From positions 186,001 through 250,000 of the forward strand of contig JAEZIN010000028.1 of the NCBI GenBank assembly GCA_023436585.1: a stretch of 64,000 nt of DNA, given 5' to 3'. Source of the stretch: Bacillota bacterium (GTDB lineage: Bacteria > Bacillota > Clostridia > Christensenellales > Aristaeellaceae). The position numbers and the translations under genes are program-made. This document shows, in pieces, positions 25,406-34,063 of the stretch. Positions within the stretch are counted from its first letter, which is position 1; every line of letters starts with the position of its first letter. The notes beneath the pieces were generated by a model. The model searched no databases. It was given only the letters and a program-made list of their open reading frames with translations, and was not told the DNA's origin.

Positions 25406-27511
25406 TCAGGAGAGGATCATTTCCGTGAAGGAGAATGCCGGAATCGAATAAGTATTCGGCCCCTGCATATTAGGCGTGGTGTATTCGTATTCCACATTGA
25501 TGTTTCCGCTTTCGCGCATTGTCTCCTGCGTGCGGCCTCCCGGGGCGCTCATGCGGCGGGCGCAGGCGGAATGGAAGTCGCGTCCAAGGGCGGCGAAATC
25601 CAGCGATACCCGCGTATCCTGATCGCATTTATTGACAAGATAGACGATCAGGCGGTTTTCGTCCTCGTTCCACGCGGCCTGTATTTCGATACTCTTGAGG
25701 CTGTCAGGCTCGTATCCCTCGATGTTTAGCACCCAGGCGGCTTCGGAACGTGCCATCTGCTCATAAAGCAGACCGCAGATGGGAAGCATCACCTTTTCCT
25801 TCGCGACCTCGATGCAGGACTGTCCGGAGGTGTTGCACAGGTTGTTGAAGCACATAAAGCGCACGATGTCCCCATAGCGGTGATAGTTCAGCAGATTGCC
25901 AATCAGGGTCAGGCCGTAAATCCAGGTTCTGCGTGCCTCTCGGATCGTAATGCCATTTTTCTGATAGAACTCAGCAGTGAACGGCGCCAGCGTGTTTACG
26001 CGGTTCTGCAGCGCCTCGGTATCGGTGTAATAGATCTGGTGCTCGTGGGTTTCATTGTAGCGGCGGACGATTCCCACCTTATAGGCAATGTTGTCCGGCG
26101 CGCAGACGCGGTCGGCCAGGAAATCGATGGCTTCGCCGCAGATATCCAGCATTGGCTCAACCACCAGGCGAAAATCGTGGTAGGAACACAGGCCTATCTG
26201 CACGGACGGATCGACTGACTTCATCGCCTTGGAGTATTTGATAACTGTGTGGGCGTACTCCTCCTTGGTAAACCAACGGAAGGTTTCGTTGTCCATCTCC
26301 CAGTACTTTACATTATAGGGCTTCGGATGGCCGTTTTTGGCGCGCAAGCTGCCCATGGGCGTCGTCACGTCGCCATTGCAGTATTCCACCCACTGGCGCG
26401 CGCATTCGACTCCCGCGTCGATGTCTGTAATATTGGGCAAATCGTCCCCATGGGCGTCGAGCTTAACGTTGCCCATCACCAGATGGGAGTTTAAATAGAA
26501 TCGCTTGCCTGGATGAAAGAAGTTGACTACCAGCATGGCTTCGCAGCCTAGCTCTTCGGTCAATTGTAGAAATTCGTCGGTGCCGACATCATTGTAGTTG
26601 ACATCGCCCCAGAAATAGGAGTCTTCCGGCTTGCGGCTGTTTCGCGGCCCAATCGCGTCGCGCCAGTCATGCAGCGAGGCGAAGCATCCGCCCGGGAAAC
26701 GCAGCACGGAGGGTTTTACCCGCTTGAGCCCCTCGATCACATCCGGACGCCAGCCATTGACCGTATCTGCCGGCATCAGCGAAAAGGCATCAGCAATCAC
26801 GCGGCCTGGCGTAATGAACAGTGAGAAAGTCGCCCAGCCCTCAAATTCCTGATTTTCAAGTGTTGTTTCGTAAAAAGCGCCTTCGGATGATATATCTCCC
26901 AGCGGCAGCACGGCAAGGGGCGGCTGAGAGAAAGTATCACTGCACGTTTGGTAAAATCGGATTTCTGCGCGAACCGGCTGCCCGCCCACGTTTTTCAGAT
27001 AGCCGCTGAATTTGTACGGCTGTTTGGCGCGCAGGTATTTGCCGCTTTGGGCAACACCGCACATCCTTTCGGCTTCAAAGTTGTGTATCGAAAGGCTGCT
27101 CTTTCCATGCATGCCGCCTTCGATTCTTTCCACCGTTAGGGAATAGAAGGGTGCCTTTTCTGTGATAAACGAGCAATCCGGCGTGATGCTTTCCGGCCTG
27201 TCCATCGCGGGGCAGGCGAACCAGCGTGGGTGCATATAACCAGAATGATACCATTCCTGCTTCGACCAGTCATTGCCAACAATATCCCAGCCGCCGAACC
27301 AGTCGTACGTTGCCGGTGTGATCGGGCACGCCTTTTCAAAGCTGCGGTTGTAAAACATCTCTGACCACATTGCCTCAACCTGATACCCGAAGCCAACCTC
27401 AATGAAGTTGCCGCAGAGCATTTTGCTGACCGGTGTGCCGCTTACCTTTTCCTTGGTTATACGAAATACTTTCTTCCCGTTTTCAAATTCGGAAACATTC
27501 GTTGCAGCCAT
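25406..27511 (-). CDS. Divergent GH51-like arabinofuranosidase with N-terminal beta domain
   Basis: A 701-residue protein. Residues about 120-240 form a beta-rich carbohydrate-binding-like region, followed by a barrel with the GH51 block RFPGGCFASLHDWRD. The acid/base is present at Glu409 (MDNETF), though the usual GNE is DNE here. The nucleophile region reads YYTDTEAL (Glu499) rather than the standard DEW or DEF, so the catalytic context is altered. No signal peptide. The start at 27511 has GGGAGG seven bases upstream; a start at 27526 would add five residues. It is monocistronic, divergent from the 27.7 kb importer. Arabinofuranosidase is likely, but a related pentofuranosidase activity is possible. 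Confidence 0.75.
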   Translation of the reverse strand: MAATNVSEFENGKKVFRITKEKVSGTPVSKMLCGNFIEVGFGYQVEAMWSEMFYNRSFEKACPITPATYDWFGGWDIVGNDWSKQEWYHSGYMHPRWFACPAMDRPESITPDCSFITEKAPFYSLTVERIEGGMHGKSSLSIHNFEAERMCGVAQSGKYLRAKQPYKFSGYLKNVGGQPVRAEIRFYQTCSDTFSQPPLAVLPLGDISSEGAFYETTLENQEFEGWATFSLFITPGRVIADAFSLMPADTVNGWRPDVIEGLKRVKPSVLRFPGGCFASLHDWRDAIGPRNSRKPEDSYFWGDVNYNDVGTDEFLQLTEELGCEAMLVVNFFHPGKRFYLNSHLVMGNVKLDAHGDDLPNITDIDAGVECARQWVEYCNGDVTTPMGSLRAKNGHPKPYNVKYWEMDNETFRWFTKEEYAHTVIKYSKAMKSVDPSVQIGLCSYHDFRLVVEPMLDICGEAIDFLADRVCAPDNIAYKVGIVRRYNETHEHQIYYTDTEALQNRVNTLAPFTAEFYQKNGITIREARRTWIYGLTLIGNLLNYHRYGDIVRFMCFNNLCNTSGQSCIEVAKEKVMLPICGLLYEQMARSEAAWVLNIEGYEPDSLKSIEIQAAWNEDENRLIVYLVNKCDQDTRVSLDFAALGRDFHSACARRMSAPGGRTQETMRESGNINVEYEYTTPNMQGPNTYSIPAFSFTEMILS

Positions 27512-27577
27512 TGTGCATCCTCCCATAGAGAAATTCGGGTTGTGAACAGTTTAACGACGCATTACCACATTGTTGAC

Positions 27578-27606
27578 AGTATAGCTTACATTTCATGTTC
27601 TGTCGA
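27578..27606 (-). promoter_or_regulatory. Promoter of the divergent GH51-like gene
   Basis: TCGACA (27601-27606) and TATACT (27578-27583) on the minus strand with 17 bases between. It lies 37 bp from the GntR operator B, so the regulator might affect both directions. Confidence 0.5.
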
Positions 27607-27642
27607 GCATTTTTTGTTTCATATTTGCTAAATTTGAATCTG

Positions 27643-27660
27643 TTGACAGACGTCCGACGA
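27643..27660. promoter_or_regulatory. Candidate GntR (FadR-type) operator B
   Basis: TTGACAGAC|GTCCGACGA, aligned with operators A and C. It overlaps the -35 and spacer of the 27.7 kb promoter, so binding would block RNA polymerase. Confidence 0.6.
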
Positions 27661-27671
27661 TGTGTTATCAT
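27643..27671 (+). promoter_or_regulatory. Promoter of the 27.7-31.3 kb importer operon
   Basis: Consensus TTGACA (27643-27648) and TATCAT (27666-27671) with a 17-base spacer; operator B is embedded in it. Confidence 0.7.
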
Positions 27672-27745
27672 TCAAATTAACTCTAAGCTGATTGTGCGTT
27701 TTATATCCCCTGTACTTCTACTTAACGATTGAGAGGATGTTTGTT

Positions 27746-28663
27746 TTGCCGTACAAATCTAGGAAGATTTGGGCGCATATCAAGCAGGACGGAGGCCTGT
27801 ATCTTCTTCTGCTTCCGGCCGTGCTTTACGCACTGATTTTCCTGTATGCACCCATGGGCGGCGTTCTGATTGCGTTTAAGGATTATTCACCGGTCAAAGG
27901 CATTCTCGGCAGTCCGTGGGTTGGTTTGAAGTACTTCGAAAAATTTTTTAACGCCTATAATTTCAAACAGATTTTTTTCAATACCCTATCCCTTAGCGTA
28001 TACAATCTTGTGGCCCAGTTCCCCATACCAATTTTCTTTGCGCTGCTTCTGAATCAAATGCGTCAGCGCCGTTTCAGAAAAGTTGTACAGACGGTCTCCT
28101 ACGCCCCACATTTTATATCGATGGTTGTGCTTGTTGGCATGCTGAACGTGTTTTTGTCCCCGTCGACCGGTATAGTCAATATACTGATCAAAAGTCTCGG
28201 CGGTGAAGCTGTCTACTTTCTGGGCAAGGCTGACTTGTTCCGCCCGGTGTATGTCTGGTCAGGCGTCTGGCAGGATACCGGCCGTTCCGCGATTATCTAT
28301 ATCGCCGCTCTGAGCAGTATAGAGCAGGAGCTTCACGAGGCCGCGATGGTGGACGGTGCGAGCAAGCTGCAGCGAACAATCTATATCGATATTCCCGGCA
28401 TCATGCCCACTGCTGTGATCATGCTGATCCTGAATTTGGGCAGAGTTATGTCGGTTGGGTTTGAAAAGGCATATCTGATGCAGAATACCTTGAACATTGC
28501 ATCTTCTGAGATCATTTCAACTTACGTTTACAAGGTCGGTCTTCTGAACGCTCAATTCAGCCTCTCCACCGCGATCGGGCTTTTCAACTCGGTGATTAGC
28601 TGCGTCCTGGTCGTCTTTGTCAATTTCATTGCCAGGCGATATAGTGACACAAGTCTTTGGTAA
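27746..28663 (+). CDS. LplB-type sugar ABC transporter permease
   Basis: A permease of about 305 residues with six hydrophobic segments and an EAA loop EAAMVDGASKLQRTIYIDIPGI. The start is uncertain. GAGAGG at 27731-27736 favours the TTG at 27746; the ATG at 27737 touches that site, and a TTG at 27692 would add an unlikely hydrophobic extension. It is the first gene of a permease-permease-binding-protein operon, an order opposite to the other importers here. Confidence 0.88.
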   Translation: MPYKSRKIWAHIKQDGGLYLLLLPAVLYALIFLYAPMGGVLIAFKDYSPVKGILGSPWVGLKYFEKFFNAYNFKQIFFNTLSLSVYNLVAQFPIPIFFALLLNQMRQRRFRKVVQTVSYAPHFISMVVLVGMLNVFLSPSTGIVNILIKSLGGEAVYFLGKADLFRPVYVWSGVWQDTGRSAIIYIAALSSIEQELHEAAMVDGASKLQRTIYIDIPGIMPTAVIMLILNLGRVMSVGFEKAYLMQNTLNIASSEIISTYVYKVGLLNAQFSLSTAIGLFNSVISCVLVVFVNFIARRYSDTSLW

Positions 28664-28676
28664 GGAGGAAAGCCAG

Positions 28677-29579
28677 ATGATCGCAAAGCGCACCCAAATC
28701 CAAAGCGGGCTGAACGACAAGATTTTTGACACCATCGTCTTTGTGTTGATGTTCATTATTTTGCTGATATGTCTGTATCCACTCTATTTTATCATCATTG
28801 CTTCCATCAGCGACCCGAACCTGGTTTCAGCCGGCAAAGTGCTCTTCTTCCCGCGCGGGGTCACGTTTGACGGATACGAGCGCATTTTTCATTACAGAAA
28901 GATCTGGAGCGGTTACCAAAACACAATCATGTACACCACACTGGGTACTGCGATTAATGTCATCATCACCGTAAGCGCGGGCTTTGCGCTATCACGCAAA
29001 TCCCTTGTGGGCCGAAAATTCTTTTTGCTGCTGTTCGTTTTTACAATGTTCTTTAACGGTGGTATGATTCCAACTTACATGGTCGTCGACTCCCTCGGGC
29101 TTATCAACTCCATCTGGGCGATGGTGCTGCCAAACGCGCTGCAAGTGTGGAACTTGATGATCGCGCGATCGTTCTTTGAATCAACGATTCCTGAGGATCT
29201 GCGCAGCGCCGCCTTCATTGATGGCGCCGGCAATCTACGTTTTTTCTTCCAAATCGTCATGCCGCTCTCCAAAGCCATCGTGTCGGTCATGGTTCTGTTT
29301 TATGCGATTTCCCACTGGAATGCTTTTTTCAATGCTTTTATTTACCTGGAGTCGGATAAGCTTTACCCGCTGCAGGTTGTTTTGCGGGACATCCTGGTTT
29401 CCAACCAGCCCGATCCTGCCATGATCGATGATCTGGCTACGCTGATTGAAAAGCAAAAGGTAGCGGAGATGCTCAAATACGGCCTGATCGTGGTAGCCAG
29501 CTTGCCGGTACTGCTCCTGTACCCGTTTGTGCAGCGCTATTTCGTCACAGGGGTAATGGTTGGCTCCATCAAGGGATAA
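28677..29579 (+). CDS. YtcP/LplC-type sugar ABC transporter permease
   Basis: A 300-residue membrane subunit with the EAA loop SAAFIDGAGNLRFFFQIVMPLS and the family ending RYFVTGVMVGSIKG. AAGGAGG eight bases upstream fixes ATG 28677. It is 13 bp downstream of its partner and upstream of the binding protein. Confidence 0.93.
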   Translation: MIAKRTQIQSGLNDKIFDTIVFVLMFIILLICLYPLYFIIIASISDPNLVSAGKVLFFPRGVTFDGYERIFHYRKIWSGYQNTIMYTTLGTAINVIITVSAGFALSRKSLVGRKFFLLLFVFTMFFNGGMIPTYMVVDSLGLINSIWAMVLPNALQVWNLMIARSFFESTIPEDLRSAAFIDGAGNLRFFFQIVMPLSKAIVSVMVLFYAISHWNAFFNAFIYLESDKLYPLQVVLRDILVSNQPDPAMIDDLATLIEKQKVAEMLKYGLIVVASLPVLLLYPFVQRYFVTGVMVGSIKG

Positions 29580-29623
29580 CCACAGCAGGTGCATGACTGC
29601 ATCTATGACCCGTTCGTCTCTTA

Positions 29624-29643
29624 TTGCGGGGTGTTACCCGCAA
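29624..29643 (+). other. Small hairpin before the binding-protein ribosome site
   Basis: A 7-bp stem TTGCGGG/CCCGCAA with a six-base loop, ending a few bases before AGGAGG. It may set a stable 5' end for the binding-protein message or adjust its translation. Confidence 0.35.
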
Positions 29644-29664
29644 ATATAATAGGAGGTATGTACC

Positions 29665-31269
29665 ATGAGGAAGAATCGGCTCCTGGCTCTTGTACTTGCC
29701 TGTATGCTCGCCCTGCTTAGCACAGGGACGGCTCTGGCGGAGGCTTCCATCCCGAACTTCAACCCGGAAGGCTATCCCATCTGCCCGGATGAAAAGGTGA
29801 CGCTTCGTGTCATGATTCAGTCACGTGCTGAAATGCCGTCTGACCTGAACATGCAGGAGATTCATAAGCGTGCAGAGGAAATCATGAATGTTCACATCGA
29901 ATGGATCATGGTTCCTGCCGAAGGCTGGAATGAGAAGAAGAACCTGATGCTGGCCACAGGCGACCTGCCTGACATCATCGAGTCGAAAATCAATGAAGCC
30001 GACCTGACCCGCTATGGACCGCAAGGCTCGTTTCTTGATTTGACCGATTTGATCGCCAAATACGGCCACAACATCAACAAGCTGATGGACACCGAAATGC
30101 CCGAGCTGCGCGCTTTCAATACGGCGCCGGACGGCAAAACCTACAGCCTCTTCCGCGTCAATTCCGGACCCTGGATGACAACCAACGGCGTTGGCATGAT
30201 GAACATGGAATGGCTGAAGAAGCTCAATCTTGAAGTGCCCAAGACGCTTGACGAGTTTGAAAACGTCCTCCGGGCTTTCAAAACCGGGGATCCGAACGGA
30301 AACGGCGTTGCTGACGAGATTCCGCTGTCGTTTAGCAAAAGGATATTTGAGAACTTTGGCCTGGGTTATGTTTTCTCCTTCTTTGGCCTTGGAATCGGCG
30401 GCCAAGGGTTCAACCAGACATTCGCTGATGTCAAGGACGGCAAGGTCTACAACATGGGCATTACCGAACAATACCGTGACGCGGTGCGCTACTTGGGCAA
30501 GCTCTACGCCGAAGGCCTGATCGATGTCGAAGGCTTTACGCTGGAAGATGCCCAGTTGTTCTCCAAACTCAACCAGGAACCCGGTATTGTCGGTGTCAGC
30601 CAGATGTGGGACATCAATGACAGCGTCTCCAATCCCAATAACAATGCTGCCTACGATTATTACCCGCTGATCTCCGCCTATGAGGGCAAGGATCCCGTGT
30701 TCTATCGTACTCCGCTGCCCGGAACCGTTCGCGGCTGGGGCACAATCACCAGCGCCTGCAAGTACCCCGAGGTTGCCATGCGTTGGCTGGATTACTGGTT
30801 TGACCAAACCAACACGATCGAGAGCATCGAAGGCCCCATCGGCGTCCGCGTCCTTGAAAACACGGACGGCACGCTGTATGTACGCAAGCCTCCGGAGGGT
30901 ATGACAGTCGCGGAGGACCGCTTTGCCAATTGCCGCGCGGGCATACTGGCCGCTACGGTCAATATGTACAAGACCCGGCTCAAGCTCCCCTCCACCGATG
31001 AGAAGGTGGCTTTCGTGGAGCAGTATTGCCACCCCTTCGCCGATCCCGATCCGATGATGCCCGTGTTCTATTCGGCGGAGGAAGCCGAAGAGATGGGTAT
31101 CCTGCAGTCTGACCTGCGCACCTACATCGAGCGCCGGACCAGCGAATGGATCATCAATGGCAAAGTCGACGAGGAATGGGACGCATATCTCAACGAGATC
31201 AACGGCGTTGGCCTGACCCGCTGGCTGGAAATCAACCAGGCTGCCTATGACCGGTACATGGCGAAGTAA
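29665..31269 (+). CDS. LplA-type extracellular sugar-binding protein
   Basis: A 534-residue binding protein for the two permeases just upstream. The signal peptide (MRKNRLLALVLACMLALLSTGTALA, described here to the cleavage before EAS) is of signal-peptidase-I type. Cys13 is inside the hydrophobic core and followed by more hydrophobic residues, so it is an unlikely lipid site. A DPNGNGVADEIPL segment looks like the calcium-binding-type loop found in many LplA proteins. AGGAGG precedes the start. It ends the operon; strong hairpins follow. Confidence 0.92.
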   Translation: MRKNRLLALVLACMLALLSTGTALAEASIPNFNPEGYPICPDEKVTLRVMIQSRAEMPSDLNMQEIHKRAEEIMNVHIEWIMVPAEGWNEKKNLMLATGDLPDIIESKINEADLTRYGPQGSFLDLTDLIAKYGHNINKLMDTEMPELRAFNTAPDGKTYSLFRVNSGPWMTTNGVGMMNMEWLKKLNLEVPKTLDEFENVLRAFKTGDPNGNGVADEIPLSFSKRIFENFGLGYVFSFFGLGIGGQGFNQTFADVKDGKVYNMGITEQYRDAVRYLGKLYAEGLIDVEGFTLEDAQLFSKLNQEPGIVGVSQMWDINDSVSNPNNNAAYDYYPLISAYEGKDPVFYRTPLPGTVRGWGTITSACKYPEVAMRWLDYWFDQTNTIESIEGPIGVRVLENTDGTLYVRKPPEGMTVAEDRFANCRAGILAATVNMYKTRLKLPSTDEKVAFVEQYCHPFADPDPMMPVFYSAEEAEEMGILQSDLRTYIERRTSEWIINGKVDEEWDAYLNEINGVGLTRWLEINQAAYDRYMAK

Positions 31270-31294
31270 TTTCGCGATTTGATGCCAGGGGACT

Positions 31295-31372
31295 GCGCCG
31301 CGGACTGCACCGCATTCCGCGGCGCGAATCGAAGAACAACAACCCCATGCTTCGATTGAAGCATGGGGTTGT
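31295..31372 (+). terminator. Tandem hairpins ending the 27.7-31.3 kb operon
   Basis: A 10-bp stem (31295-31304 with 31316-31325) is followed by a perfect 15-bp stem (31339-31353 with 31358-31372) closed by a GATT loop. Neither has a T run, so processing or stabilisation is as likely as termination, but they end the operon before the convergent regulator gene. Confidence 0.6.
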
Positions 31373-31468
31373 CCTTGAGACCTGGCGAAAGAACATTATT
31401 TTTCTCCGGCGCGCTCCTTTGGGCTGAGCTTTTTTGCGCCTGACATGCCATATAAGTGGGCTGATCTG

Positions 31469-32182
31469 TCATATGTTGTCAAAAACGCCATTGAAAGCTG
31501 CTCTCTCCAGTTCATCCTTGTTCATTTGCAAATGATGAACCATTGCTGCGGATGCCATTGCCGGCTGATGATTCTTGATGGCCTCCACGATTTCCCAATG
31601 CCCATCGATTGTAGCCTGAAGCAGGCTTTCTTTCGTGATTTTCACAAACAGGTGTACAGACTGGTTCAGTATTGGAATAATGGAGGAAACAACGTCGTTC
31701 TTGCTGCAATGCGCTATCATAACATGCAGTTCAGTATCTTTTTGCGCGTGATTCTTACCGGCCATGATCTGCGATTCCACTTCCTTGGCCAGCAACTCAA
31801 GCTGCATGATATCGGACGCTGTTGCCCGCCTCGCCGCAAAATCTGCAATTTTCGGTTCTATAATCATTCGCATTTCCATCAGGTCAAAAACAAGCTTTCG
31901 CTTATCACGTACAAAGCTGAATCCAAAAGGATCGCTTACTACGCCAGGTTTCTCTGATACGTATGTCCCATGCCCGCGCACAACATATAATACATTCAGG
32001 GAAACAAGAAGCTTGATCGCTTCGCGAACTGTGCTCCGGCTGACATTCAGCATCTTTGCAAGTGTTTCCTCATTTGGCAAACGGTTGTTTTCAGTAAGTT
32101 CACTGTTGGTGATGTACTCCACAATTTTCTCTGCGACTTGAGAGGACAACAACCCGTTGTTTTGCTTAATGGCTTGAAACAT
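31469..32182 (-). CDS. GntR-family (FadR subfamily) transcriptional regulator
   Basis: A 237-residue regulator with an N-terminal winged helix (EETLAKMLNVSRSTVREAIKLL) and an all-helical FCD ligand domain typical of the FadR subfamily, whose members sense sugar acids and other carboxylates via a metal site. ATG 32182 has GGGAG nine bases upstream; a longer start at 32287 is unsupported. It is divergent from the SDR/transketolase operon, with an 18-bp palindrome between them that also occurs before two importer operons. This gene most likely encodes the protein that binds those sites, which is inference from position and from the FadR-type site form. Confidence 0.9.
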   Translation of the reverse strand: MFQAIKQNNGLLSSQVAEKIVEYITNSELTENNRLPNEETLAKMLNVSRSTVREAIKLLVSLNVLYVVRGHGTYVSEKPGVVSDPFGFSFVRDKRKLVFDLMEMRMIIEPKIADFAARRATASDIMQLELLAKEVESQIMAGKNHAQKDTELHVMIAHCSKNDVVSSIIPILNQSVHLFVKITKESLLQATIDGHWEIVEAIKNHQPAMASAAMVHHLQMNKDELERAAFNGVFDNI

Positions 32183-32271
32183 GCAAATACTCCCTACCGC
32201 TTTGTCAATCTTTAAACATATTATAACTATTTCATCCCGAACCGTCAATGTTGCAAATGACGGGGCAAATA

Positions 32272-32300
32272 TTGACTTCCTCCGCAACGTGTATTATAAT
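32272..32300 (+). promoter_or_regulatory. Promoter of the SDR/transketolase operon
   Basis: TTGACT (32272-32277) and perfect TATAAT (32295-32300) with a 17-base spacer. Operator C begins three bases after the -10 element, at the predicted transcription start. Confidence 0.75.
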
Positions 32301-32302
32301 TA

Positions 32303-32320
32303 TTGTCATACGTCAGACAA
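32303..32320. promoter_or_regulatory. Candidate GntR (FadR-type) operator C
   Basis: TTGTCATAC|GTCAGACAA, the most symmetric of three aligned sites, located between the regulator gene and the operon it faces. A position over the transcription start suits repression and autoregulation. Confidence 0.65.
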
Positions 32321-32457
32321 CCGGAATGCATATCAATATCGAATTGGGAGGGTTGTATCTCTTGATGCATCTCACGCTGTTTCTCTTTGCCATGAGCGGT
32401 TGATTCGGCGAAACATGTCATTGTAAGAAGTCCGCAATAAAAACAGGAGTATACATT

Positions 32458-33210
32458 ATGAATGTAAAAGGCAAAACCATTGTGATCACCGGCGGGGCGG
32501 GGGGGCTCGGCTCCAGCATGTCAAAGCTCCTTGCCGCAAACGGGGCAGTCATTTGCATTTTTGACCTGGATACGCAAAAAGGAGAAGAGACAGTACAAGA
32601 AATTCTTTCTTCCGGCGGAAAGGCCAGCTTCAAGAAGGTGGACCTTGTCAAGGAAAACGATTGGAAGGCCGCCATGGAGGAGGTGCTGGCAGAAACGGGC
32701 CGAGTGGATGTACTTGTCAATAATGCCGGCATTAACATCAGAAAACCCATTGAAGAAATGACTATCGACGAGTGGAATACCATGATGAACGTAAACACCG
32801 GCAGCTCCTTTTTGGGCTGCAAATACGCCATACCCATCATGCGCAGGCAGGGCGGCGGCGCCATCATCAACACTTCCTCCGTGTGCGGGCTGATTGGCCA
32901 TAAGTATACGCCGGAAGCATACACTGCCACAAAAGGCGCGGTCACGCTGCTTACCAAAGCCATTGCCGCCCGCTACGCCAAGGATGGCATCCGCTGCAAC
33001 TCCATCCACCCAAGCACGGTGGATACGCCCCTTGTTAAGGAAATGTTCCGAGATCCGGAAAAGAAGAAGCAGCGGCTGGAGGAAGTGCCCCTGGGGCGTC
33101 TGGCTACGGCGGAGGATGTGGCAAATGCCGTCCTTTACCTTGCGTCTGAAGAAGCGAAGTTCATAAACGGCATTGCTCTGCCCATAGACGGCGGAGTAAC
33201 TTGCTACTGA
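32458..33210 (+). CDS. SDR-family sugar or polyol dehydrogenase
   Basis: A 250-residue classical short-chain dehydrogenase. TGGAGGLG (residues 11-18) binds the cofactor, and NNAG (88-91), serines 140-141, Tyr155 and Lys159 form the active site. Asp36 at the end of the second strand favours NAD. Gluconate, xylitol and related polyol dehydrogenases have this length. As first gene before a split transketolase, it probably produces the ketose or oxo-acid used by the following enzymes; the substrate is not evident. AGGAG lies before the ATG. Confidence 0.87.
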   Translation: MNVKGKTIVITGGAGGLGSSMSKLLAANGAVICIFDLDTQKGEETVQEILSSGGKASFKKVDLVKENDWKAAMEEVLAETGRVDVLVNNAGINIRKPIEEMTIDEWNTMMNVNTGSSFLGCKYAIPIMRRQGGGAIINTSSVCGLIGHKYTPEAYTATKGAVTLLTKAIAARYAKDGIRCNSIHPSTVDTPLVKEMFRDPEKKKQRLEEVPLGRLATAEDVANAVLYLASEEAKFINGIALPIDGGVTCY

Positions 33211-33223
33211 TGGAGGAGATAGG

Positions 33224-34063
33224 ATGTACGAGCAGGATAGATTGTTGGCATTAAAGAAAAAAGCGGTTGATGTCCGGGCAAATATTCTTCATATGATCCA
33301 ACCGGGAAAGATCGGGCATCTGGGCGGCAGCATGTCCATTGCAGACATTGTGGCTGCTTTGTATTTTGGACATATGAACGTGTTTACTGACCCGAAGGAT
33401 TTTAGGCGTGACCGCTGCATATTCAGCAAAGGCCATGCTGTGCTTGCCCAGTATGCCTGCCTTGTGGAACTGGGTTACTTTGACCGGGCGGAATTGCCTA
33501 GGGTGAAAACGCTGGGCGGAACGCTGCAGGGGCATCCGGATATGGATCAAACCCCGGGCATTGAAGCCGTAACGGGCTCCTTGGGCCAAGGCCTGTCCAT
33601 TTCACTTGGCATGGCGCTGGGCCTCACGCTTTCCAATAGTGCTTCCCGTGTGTATTGCATCGTTGGGGATGGTGAGCTGGCGGAAGGCCAGATTTGGGAA
33701 GCGGCTATGGCTGCCAGCGCTTTTAAGGCGGATAATCTTTGTGCCATATTGGACTATAACAAGGTGCAGGCTACAGCCGAAACAGCGAATGTTTTTCCCA
33801 TCGATCACCTCAAAGAAAAATGGGAGGCTTTCGGCTGGAAGGTTTTTGAAATTGACGGCCATGACATGGTGCAGATTCTGGAAGCACTCGATGCTGCAAA
33901 AGGAATCAAAGGGCAGCCGGTGCTGATTCTAGCCCATACCATCAAGGGAAAAGGTTTTGCATTTGCGGAGGGGAAGGCGCAGTTTCACAATGCTTCCATG
34001 ACGGAAGAACAGTATGCGCTCGCTCTGGCAGCGGTCGAGCAGATGCGAAAGGAGCTTATATAA
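33224..34063 (+). CDS. Transketolase N-terminal subunit (split transketolase)
   Basis: A 279-residue half enzyme carrying the thiamine-diphosphate PP domain: GDGE at 148-151 and the matching Asn179 of the motif, plus the SKGH block (68-71). It needs the next gene product for the Pyr domain. Split transketolases in sugar operons move two-carbon units between ketose and aldose phosphates; a dedicated version, such as the apulose-4-phosphate type in apiose catabolism, is possible. It lies 13 bp after the SDR gene and overlaps the next gene by one base. Confidence 0.93.
   Translation: MYEQDRLLALKKKAVDVRANILHMIQPGKIGHLGGSMSIADIVAALYFGHMNVFTDPKDFRRDRCIFSKGHAVLAQYACLVELGYFDRAELPRVKTLGGTLQGHPDMDQTPGIEAVTGSLGQGLSISLGMALGLTLSNSASRVYCIVGDGELAEGQIWEAAMAASAFKADNLCAILDYNKVQATAETANVFPIDHLKEKWEAFGWKVFEIDGHDMVQILEALDAAKGIKGQPVLILAHTIKGKGFAFAEGKAQFHNASMTEEQYALALAAVEQMRKELI

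Noticed and set aside
29821..31032. A 403-codon open frame on the minus strand
   Set aside because: Antisense to the binding protein at 29665-31269; no ribosome site or recognisable fold.
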